Positions 7,316 through 11,715 of a stretch of DNA of 11,715 nt are shown here, piece by piece. The notes below the pieces were generated by a model. That model did no database searches and was not told the origin of the DNA. It saw nothing but the letters and a program-made list of their open reading frames with translations. Every line of letters begins with the position of its first letter. Position 1 is the stretch's first letter. A program made the position numbers and the translations under genes. Source of the stretch: Bacteroidales bacterium (lineage in GTDB: Bacteria; Bacteroidota; Bacteroidia; Bacteroidales; Bacteroidaceae); the NCBI GenBank assembly GCA_004558535.1, contig SFCP01000054.1, positions 1-11,715 on the forward strand. Direction: 5' to 3'.

Positions 7316-7403
7316 ACAAGCCCTCCAAGCGAGCTGTGACCAGCCGGCTTGGAGGGCTTTTTCGCTTATTCCCTGCTTTGCCTTTGCGGGTTGCGGTGCA
7401 GGG
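7316..7403. repeat. ~85-bp direct repeat, left copy, flanking the toxin-antitoxin module
   Basis: This copy aligns with 9222-9302. The first 42 or so bases are identical (the whole terminator hairpin). The rest differs by a T in the T-tract, one C/T change, one C in a CCC run, one change after GCGGG and a 5-nt indel just before the shared TGCAGGG end. The two copies bound a 1.8-kb block holding the HigB/HigA-type pair. Confidence 0.85.
7318..7362 (+). terminator. Intrinsic terminator (left copy)
   Basis: A 13-bp stem (AAGCCCTCCAAGC at 7318-7330 with its complement at 7347-7359) is followed by five Ts at 7358-7362. No intact gene lies directly upstream, which suggests this copy arrived by duplication or that its gene decayed. 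Confidence 0.85.
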
Positions 7404-7690
7404 CAGCCCCTCCCTCGGGCAGAATGCACTACCCTAACCCCGGCGCGCGGCGCCCGGGAAAATGGGACATCCCAGGGCCTCAACCTTAACATTTATAACC
7501 TCCCTTTACATTCTGCCGGCTGCCTCCGTGAAGCTGAAAAAGACCGACGAAAAATTATCCGGGCGGCAGAAAAAATTATGCAGCCCGGTACGACCTTTGA
7601 GGCGCCTGATATTCAGGCCTGCCGTGCCTGTAGCGCTTTACCGGCCGGACATAGAAAAAATGCTTAATGAGTTATTTGTTTTTTGAATGA
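7404..7690. other. Leader region before the toxin gene, no convincing gene
   Basis: A 74-codon frame at 7462-7686 is open on the plus strand (LPAASVKLKKTDEKLSG...), but I do not recognise it and it has no clear start signal. The stretch holds two AAAAATTAT motifs (7551-7558 and 7571-7579 areas), an inverted repeat CCGGGC/GCCCGG (7559-7564 with 7583-7588) enclosing the second of them, and a 6-bp hairpin GCCTGA-TAT-TCAGGC (7604-7618). It could be a structured RNA leader, a small gene or decayed DNA. Confidence 0.35.
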
Positions 7691-7700
7691 CACTATCTGT

Positions 7701-7726
7701 TATTTGAAAACAAATATGTAGCTTTG
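7701..7726 (+). promoter_or_regulatory. Toxin-antitoxin promoter -7 box with candidate operator
   Basis: TAGCTTTG at 7719-7726 matches the TAnnTTTG element and sits 45 nt before the toxin ATG. Just upstream is a perfect inverted repeat TATTTG-AAAA-CAAATA (7701-7716) that fills the space between the -7 and -33 positions. That is the expected place for an operator bound by the HigA-type HTH protein for autorepression. The -33 element itself is poor, which fits a regulated promoter. Confidence 0.55.
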
Positions 7727-7771
7727 CAGCAGCATGTATGACAGAATGTGTAAGTCAAATATGGAAATATA

Positions 7772-8059
7772 ATGGATATATTCTTTCAGAGCAAGAAGCT
7801 GGAGAAGATTGCATCCGACCCGCGAAGATGCTTAAAGGAACTGGGAAAGACGAGGGCGGACTTGTTTCTGCGGCGCCTCCGGGATCTCTATCGGGCCGAC
7901 AGCTTGGAGGATGTGCGTTACCTGCCGGGGCGCTACCATGAGTTGAGAGAAGAAAGGAAAGGGCAATGGGCCTGTGACCTTGACCAGCCGTATCGACTGA
8001 TATTTGAGCCTCACGAGGACCCAATCCCGACGATGACAGCGGCAAGTATATATGGATAG
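7772..8059 (+). CDS. higB: HigB-like (RelE/ParE superfamily) toxin, C-terminus altered by frameshift
   Basis: The ATG-started frame gives 95 residues. Residues 1-87 match the plasmid-maintenance killer HigB family: two N-terminal helices (KKLEKIASDPRRCLKELG, RADLFLRRLRDLY), then SLEDVRYLPGRYHEL, RKGQWACDLDQPYRLIF and PIPT. Family knowledge: HigB is a ribosome-dependent mRNA interferase held in check by HigA. After T87 this frame ends in MTAASIYG. A frame displaced by one base from 8032 reads DDSGKYIWIEIKGVEIVEIV then NYHGK and stops at 8107-8109, 11 nt before the antitoxin. That is the normal family ending. Restoring one base near 8032 would give 112 residues. The lost NYH corresponds to the DYH segment important for HigB catalysis, so the toxin is probably inactive unless frameshifting or a sequencing error explains it. 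Confidence 0.85.
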   Translation: MDIFFQSKKLEKIASDPRRCLKELGKTRADLFLRRLRDLYRADSLEDVRYLPGRYHELREERKGQWACDLDQPYRLIFEPHEDPIPTMTAASIYG

Positions 8060-8120
8060 AAATCAAAGGGGTAGAAATTGTAGAAATAGTAAATTATCAC
8101 GGTAAATAGTATATAGTATT

Positions 8121-9212
8121 ATGGCAACTTTAAGGAATTTCGTTCCGCCGGTGGAGTTTCATCCCGGCATCACCCTTTCAGAGAAACTGAAAGAGATGGA
8201 GATGAGTGTCAAGGAGTTTGCTGTGCGCACTTCAAAACCGGAGAAGACTATTTTTGCCGTCATTGGCGGCAAGAGCAGCGTGACCTCGGATATGGCTGTG
8301 GCTTTTGAGAGTGTCACAAAGATACCCGCGCATTTTTGGCTGAACATACAGCGCGGGTATGACGAGTATGTAGCCCGACAGAAGAGGGAGGAACAGCTGG
8401 ACTTGGCCTACGACTGGGTACGTTCGTTCCCTTTGGCAAAAATGATGGAACTGGGATGGATACCTCAGGTAAAGACAAAGAAGGAAAAAGTCAAGGCGTT
8501 GCTCTCATTCTTTCAGGTCAGCACGGTCAAGGCTTGGGAGGACTATTACTTGAACCAGCAGTTGAAGGTGGCGTTCCGCATTTCGCTAAATCAAACCAAG
8601 GAGCCGCACGCCATATCCGCCTGGTTGCGTCAGGGAGAGATACAGGCAGCGGAGACGGAAGTCTGCGGATTTTCCGAAAAAGCGCTGCGCGAAGCCATAC
8701 CTGCCATGAAAAGCCTCTGTGCCGGGCACTCTGCGGATTTTGCCGGGGCCTTGCAGGAACTGTGCAGCAAGGCGGGTGTCAGGCTGGTCTATACGCCTTG
8801 CTTGCCAAAGGCTCCCATCAATGGCTCCACACGGTGGATCAACGATGTACCCTGCATTCAGATGACGGGAAGGCATAAGCGGAACGATATCTTCTGGTTC
8901 ACGTTTTTCCATGAGTTGGGACATATCCTGCTGCATGGCAAGAAGGACATTTTTCTGGAAAACATAGAATATGCGGACAAGCAGAGGGAAAAGGAGGCAG
9001 AGGCCGATGCTTTCTCGTCACGTACCTTGCTGCCGCCGTCGGAGGAGAACGAGATCATCCGACAGGGAGACTTTTCCGCCGATACTATCCGGTATTATGC
9101 TGACAAGTTCCATGTACATCCCGGCATCATCGTCGGGAGATTGCAGCACAGGAAGGTAATCCCATTTACCGCGCATGCAGATTTGACGGAAAGGATAGAG
9201 CTTTTCAATTAG
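8121..9212 (+). CDS. higA: HigA-type antitoxin fused to an ImmA/IrrE-like zinc peptidase domain
   Basis: This 363-residue protein has two parts. Residues 11-75 are a HigA-type helix-turn-helix: EFHPGITLSEKLKEMEMSVKEFA, an SKPEKTIFAVIGGKSSVT recognition region, then PAHFWLNIQ. Residues about 210-345 resemble ImmA/IrrE (COG2856) metallopeptidases: FFHELGHILLHG gives HExxH (H264, E265, H268), and the EKEAEADAFS segment (291-300) supplies the likely third zinc ligand. Residues 90-200 form a helical linker. By family knowledge the HTH represses the operon and binds the toxin; ImmA/IrrE-type domains cleave regulators in response to stress, but in this architecture proteolytic activity is not settled. 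It follows the toxin at 11 nt from the toxin's ancestral stop, so the order is toxin first, as in hig operons. A terminator follows. It is less GC-rich than the core genes. Confidence 0.93.
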   Translation: MATLRNFVPPVEFHPGITLSEKLKEMEMSVKEFAVRTSKPEKTIFAVIGGKSSVTSDMAVAFESVTKIPAHFWLNIQRGYDEYVARQKREEQLDLAYDWVRSFPLAKMMELGWIPQVKTKKEKVKALLSFFQVSTVKAWEDYYLNQQLKVAFRISLNQTKEPHAISAWLRQGEIQAAETEVCGFSEKALREAIPAMKSLCAGHSADFAGALQELCSKAGVRLVYTPCLPKAPINGSTRWINDVPCIQMTGRHKRNDIFWFTFFHELGHILLHGKKDIFLENIEYADKQREKEAEADAFSSRTLLPPSEENEIIRQGDFSADTIRYYADKFHVHPGIIVGRLQHRKVIPFTAHADLTERIELFN

Positions 9213-9221
9213 TACGCTATA

Positions 9222-9302
9222 ACAAGCCCTCCAAGCGAGCTGTGACCAGCCGGCTTGGAGGGCTTTTCGTTTATTCCTGCTTTGCCTTTGCGGGCTGCAG
9301 GG
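9222..9302. repeat. ~85-bp direct repeat, right copy
   Basis: This is the partner of 7316-7403. It lies between the antitoxin and the convergent nuclease gene, and is probably the original copy because it serves two intact genes there. Confidence 0.85.
9224..9267 (+). terminator. Intrinsic terminator between convergent antitoxin and nuclease genes
   Basis: A 13-bp stem (9224-9236 with 9253-9265) closes a 16-nt loop and runs into four Ts at 9264-9267. On the minus strand the same hairpin is followed by a few Ts only, so it acts chiefly on the antitoxin transcript and weakly on the nuclease transcript. Confidence 0.85.
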
Positions 9303-9329
9303 ATAGGAGGTCGGGTGGGGCCTGTGCGC

Positions 9330-10241
9330 TTATTGCAGTCCCCAGGCGGTGGGGAAGCACTGGGTTTCGACACTCTGCTCGACCACATCGGGGAGGTTGT
9401 GGAAGAAGTCGATGCCTGTGAGTTCCTCCAGCCGGTCCACACTGAGGGCGTGCTGCTTCATGTCGCTGAGCGGTGCTGTGGTATTGCCGCTGTAGCCGTA
9501 GCTCTTGTGCTCCATCCAGAAGGCGATGGCGGAGTAGTTGCCGTTCTTCACCTTGAGCAGGGCCATGTAGTAGTACTTCGGCACGACGATGCGGCTCGAG
9601 GCTACGCGCCTGAGCACGTAGTTTTCGGTGATGGTGCCGCCCTTGACCACGTAGAGGGTGTCGGCGAAGGTAGCATCGCGGCCTTTTTTCTGCACGAGGC
9701 CCTCGAGCGTCACCCAGTAGTTGCTGTTGAAGTCACCCAGCATGGGCGACATGTTGGTCATGTAGAAGGTCTGGTCGTTGGCCGTGCGCGAAAACAGGCG
9801 GTCGGCCGAGGCGCAGAGGTGTCCGTGCTGGTAGCCGTTGAAGGAGGCGTCGTTCTCGATGCCCACGCCTGTGGGGAGTTGCGGGTCGGCGGGATACTGC
9901 GGTCGGATGCTGTAGTCCTTGCGTGCGACGAGTTTGCTACGTGTGCGGCCGTCGAAGCGGAAGGCCACCCAGCGCGAGTGGTACTGCCGGCGGTCGTATT
10001 CCAGGCAATAGGTCAGCACGCTGTCGCCGCCGATGACGTCCCAGTGGGCGATGACGTCGTTGCCGGCGAGCGTGGCGGGCACTTCCATGCGCGCGAGCAG
10101 TCCGTTGGAGGGCGGTGTGACGGGTTTCTGGCCACCGCCGCCCAGGATGACATTGTCTTCGTCGTCAGCGCAAGCGGCAACGGTGCTCAGCACCGTTGCC
10201 GTCAGTATAGCAGAGAGAATTATCTCGTGGATCCTTCGCAT
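9330..10241 (-). CDS. Lipoprotein DNA/RNA non-specific endonuclease (beta-beta-alpha metal nuclease)
   Basis: This 303-residue protein begins with a lipoprotein signal (MRRIHEIILSAILTATVLST then VAAC, lipidated Cys24), so it is anchored in an outer or periplasmic membrane. After a Gly/Pro linker the Serratia/NucA-type nuclease domain covers about 70-290. The catalytic block is GYQHGHLCASADR with general base H141, then TNMSPM. The metal ligand N172 in NSNYWVTLE is followed eight residues later by E180, the spacing known from Serratia nuclease. The usual DRGH box is QHGH here: the Asp and the Arg two before the catalytic His are replaced by Gln and His. Family knowledge: it cuts DNA and RNA without sequence preference using Mg or Mn. 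It starts 3 nt after the stop of the upstream OB-repeat lipoprotein, so the two are co-transcribed and probably act together outside the cytoplasm. Confidence 0.93.
   Translation of the reverse strand: MRRIHEIILSAILTATVLSTVAACADDEDNVILGGGGQKPVTPPSNGLLARMEVPATLAGNDVIAHWDVIGGDSVLTYCLEYDRRQYHSRWVAFRFDGRTRSKLVARKDYSIRPQYPADPQLPTGVGIENDASFNGYQHGHLCASADRLFSRTANDQTFYMTNMSPMLGDFNSNYWVTLEGLVQKKGRDATFADTLYVVKGGTITENYVLRRVASSRIVVPKYYYMALLKVKNGNYSAIAFWMEHKSYGYSGNTTAPLSDMKQHALSVDRLEELTGIDFFHNLPDVVEQSVETQCFPTAWGLQ
10176..10200 (-). other. Perfect 25-bp palindrome inside the nuclease signal-peptide codons
   Basis: GGCAACGGTGCT at 10176-10187 and AGCACCGTTGCC at 10189-10200 are exact 12-bp complements around a single base. 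On the minus strand it covers about codons 14-22 (ATVLSTVAA), 41 nt into the gene. As mRNA it cannot close with a 1-nt loop but would form a strong stem of about 10 bp. As DNA it could be a dyad protein-binding site. Confidence 0.75.
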
Positions 10242-10244
10242 GGA

Positions 10245-11715
10245 TTACTTGATATAGAATTTTCCGTTGGCGTCGGCCAGGGTGAAGTCGTCGAAGATGA
10301 CGTTGGCACCGGGGTTCTTGGAAATCATTACGACGGGGTTGATGACGGTCTCGGCCGTGAGCGAGAAGGTGTGGGTGACGAGTACCCATTCTCCGGTGGT
10401 GAGGTCGTTGGTGTAGTCGCCGTATTTGTAGTCACTGCCGCCAGCGATGGAGCCGTTGGTCACGATGGCGTAGCCGGGGCGTACGGAGCCGCCTTTATCG
10501 GAAGCTGCCTTGACGTAGAATGTCATGGTGTATTCACCGGCGGGCAGGGTGATTTCGGTGTAGGCCAGGCGGTTGTTGCCGTTGGTCGTACCGGCCACTT
10601 CGGCAGCGTATTTGCCGCTGCGTGCGTTGGTGCTCTGGGTGATGGCGCCCTTGGTAGCGGTCGTGGTGGAAGTCCAGTTGACGGGTTTTCCGCCGGCCCA
10701 GTTTTCGAAGCTGCCGTTCGAGGCATCCACGTCGGGGTTGGTCACGTCGCCGCTGCCGCTGCCGCCGCTGCCGCCTTCGCCGCTACCGCTACCGCTGCCG
10801 GCTTCGCTTTCGGTCTTGCCGTTGAGGGAGTAGAGGTAAGCCTGTCCCTGTGCGGTCTCGGGCGTGTTGCCCTTGAAGTTGACCACTTTGCCACAGACGA
10901 TGACTTCGTCGCCGACCTTGAGGGCTGTTTGTCCGGCCTCGTACTTCTTGTTGCCGAGGTAGAGTGCGCGCCATACCTTGAAGGTGTTGGCGTTGGTGCC
11001 GTCGTCCGAGATGGTGTAGGAGCCGTTGCCGTACTGCGTGCCATAGGCTTCCTCGATGGAGACTACCTTACCCTTGATGTAGACGTCGTTCTCGGAGTTG
11101 ACGTCGGCCGGCAGGGAGGCAGTGTAGTTGGTAGCGGCCACGGCGTTGTAGGGGTTGGCCAGTGTGCCGTCGCCCTCGGCTACGCCGGGTGTGGAGGGCT
11201 CGCCGCTGCCGCCGGGCTCGGTGGTAGAGCCGTTGATGGAGTAGAGGTAAGCCTGTCCCTGTACGGTCTCGGGCGTGTTGCCCTTGAAGTTGACCACTTT
11301 GCCACAGACTACGACCGTGTCGCCCGTCTGTACGCCGTACTGTCCGGCCTCGTACTTCTTGTTGCCGAGGTAGAGTGCGCGCCATACCTTGAAGGTGTTG
11401 GCAGCCGTTCCGTTGGCCGAGATGGTGTAGGAGCCGTTGCCGTACTGCGTGTTGTACTCTTCCTCGATGGACACGACGATACCGGTGATGTAGACGTCGT
11501 TCTCGGAGTTGACATCGGCGTCGAGGCTCTTCACGTACTGGTTGGCTGCCAGTGTGTTGTAGGGGTTTTCCTGTGTACCGTCGCCGGTGGGCACGATGAC
11601 TTCGCCGGGCTGGTCTCCGCTGCCGGGTTCGTCGTTTACTTCGTAGGGGGCAGGCACGTCATCGCAGGCGGTGAAGCCGAGGGTGAGGATGGCGGCTGCC
11701 AGAAGGGAATAGATT
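10245..11715 (-). CDS. Lipoprotein with two DUF6359-like OB-fold repeats and a jelly-roll C-terminal module (5' end outside window)
   Basis: The frame is open from the right edge to TAA at 10245-10247, giving 489 visible residues. It begins inside a signal peptide (IYSLLAAAILTLGFTAC) whose Cys is the lipid anchor, so only the first few codons are missing; the GTG at 11657 is not the start. Counting that Cys as 1, two near-identical domains occupy about 28-146 and 165-283. Each runs GDGT-NPYN, ADVNSENDVYI-G-VVSIEE, YGNGSYTIS, FKVWRALYLGNKKYEAGQ, CGKVVNFKGNTPET, GQAYLYS. This resembles DUF6359-type OB-like domains of Bacteroidetes surface proteins. A Gly/Ser linker (about 288-306) leads to a carbohydrate-binding-like sandwich (SFENW, AGEYTMTFYVKA, NPVVMI, VIFDDFTL) ending in GKFYIK. 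There is no catalytic motif. The nuclease gene follows after 3 nt, so it may bind substrate for it. Confidence 0.85.
   Translation of the reverse strand, partial: IYSLLAAAILTLGFTACDDVPAPYEVNDEPGSGDQPGEVIVPTGDGTQENPYNTLAANQYVKSLDADVNSENDVYITGIVVSIEEEYNTQYGNGSYTISANGTAANTFKVWRALYLGNKKYEAGQYGVQTGDTVVVCGKVVNFKGNTPETVQGQAYLYSINGSTTEPGGSGEPSTPGVAEGDGTLANPYNAVAATNYTASLPADVNSENDVYIKGKVVSIEEAYGTQYGNGSYTISDDGTNANTFKVWRALYLGNKKYEAGQTALKVGDEVIVCGKVVNFKGNTPETAQGQAYLYSLNGKTESEAGSGSGSGEGGSGGSGSGDVTNPDVDASNGSFENWAGGKPVNWTSTTTATKGAITQSTNARSGKYAAEVAGTTNGNNRLAYTEITLPAGEYTMTFYVKAASDKGGSVRPGYAIVTNGSIAGGSDYKYGDYTNDLTTGEWVLVTHTFSLTAETVINPVVMISKNPGANVIFDDFTLADANGKFYIK
10749..10799. repeat. GC-rich trinucleotide run coding the Gly/Ser linker
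   Basis: About 17 codons are almost only Gly and Ser (GSGSGSGEGGSGGSGSG), written on the plus strand as alternating GCC/GCT/ACC triplets. The run separates the OB repeats from the C-terminal module and could change length in steps of 3 or 6 nt without breaking the frame. Confidence 0.75.
10818..11585. repeat. Two 357-bp in-frame tandem units, period 411 bp
   Basis: Units at 10818-11174 and 11229-11585 are highly similar in DNA as well as protein. For example TAGAGGTAAGCCTGTCCCTG occurs at 10831 and 11242, and long stretches around it differ at single bases. The exact 411-bp (137-codon) offset is kept through the whole unit, pointing to a recent duplication or ongoing gene conversion. Confidence 0.9.

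Larger units (their letters stand above)
6762..7316. other. Gene-poor stretch with repeat and gene remnants
   Basis: No convincing intact gene is present. It contains an inverted repeat GACGTG-TTAT-CACGTC (6774-6789), a 33-bp tandem repeat at 7006-7064 and a DUF2442-like fragment up to 7214. A 76-codon minus-strand frame at 6832-7062 begins inside the tandem repeat and otherwise has no family character, so I do not count it as a gene. The stretch is more AT-rich than the flanking core genes. Confidence 0.6.

Noticed and set aside
7462..7686. 74-codon plus-strand frame before the toxin gene
   Set aside because: No recognised family and no start signal, and it overlaps several dyads. Kept only as part of the gene-poor leader description.

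Overview
The window looks like chromosomal DNA of a high-GC member of the Bacteroidales. Three things support this. The promoters fit the Bacteroidetes pattern (TTTG, about 19 nt, TAnnTTTG). Secreted proteins carry type I or lipoprotein signals typical of the phylum. The families present (GH20 hexosaminidase, lipoprotein nuclease, tandem DUF6359-like domains, AlbA_2/COG2865-type remnant) are common there. Genus cannot be fixed from the sequence alone. Core genes are strongly GC-rich at third codon positions, while two intervening patches are visibly more AT-rich.

Layout, left to right. 2-181 is the 3' end of an unrecognised plus-strand gene followed by a hairpin. On the minus strand lie priA (753-3245, replication restart helicase) and, downstream of it, a small single-pass membrane protein whose last third appears frameshifted. 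3246-4139 is a divergent intergenic region with a heptamer repeat, a 9-bp repeat, and an AT-rich patch holding the C-terminal end of a COG2865-type ATP-binding regulator; two copies of a 48-bp sequence flank the patch. A recognisable promoter then drives a secreted GH20 beta-N-acetylhexosaminidase (4140-5786), followed by a secreted protein of unknown function (5870-6655) and a strong terminator.

6762-7316 has no convincing intact gene: it holds a 33-bp tandem repeat and a DUF2442-like fragment. 7316-9302 is an accessory module: a HigB-like toxin gene with its own promoter and a candidate operator, then an antitoxin that fuses a HigA-type HTH to an ImmA/IrrE-like zinc peptidase domain. This module lies between two copies of the same roughly 85-bp sequence, each containing the same terminator. 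The toxin frame is broken near its 3' end by what looks like loss of one base, while the antitoxin is intact.

9330-11715 (minus strand) is a two-gene unit with 3 nt between genes: a lipoprotein with two nearly identical OB-like repeats, a Gly/Ser linker and a jelly-roll-like C-terminal module, then a lipoprotein DNA/RNA non-specific endonuclease. Together they suggest nucleic-acid scavenging or defence at the cell surface. The most interesting features are the two repeat-bounded AT-rich insertions, the broken toxin beside an intact antitoxin-peptidase, a perfect 25-bp palindrome inside the nuclease signal-peptide codons, and the recent 411-bp in-frame duplication. I did not find a clearly new multi-gene system.
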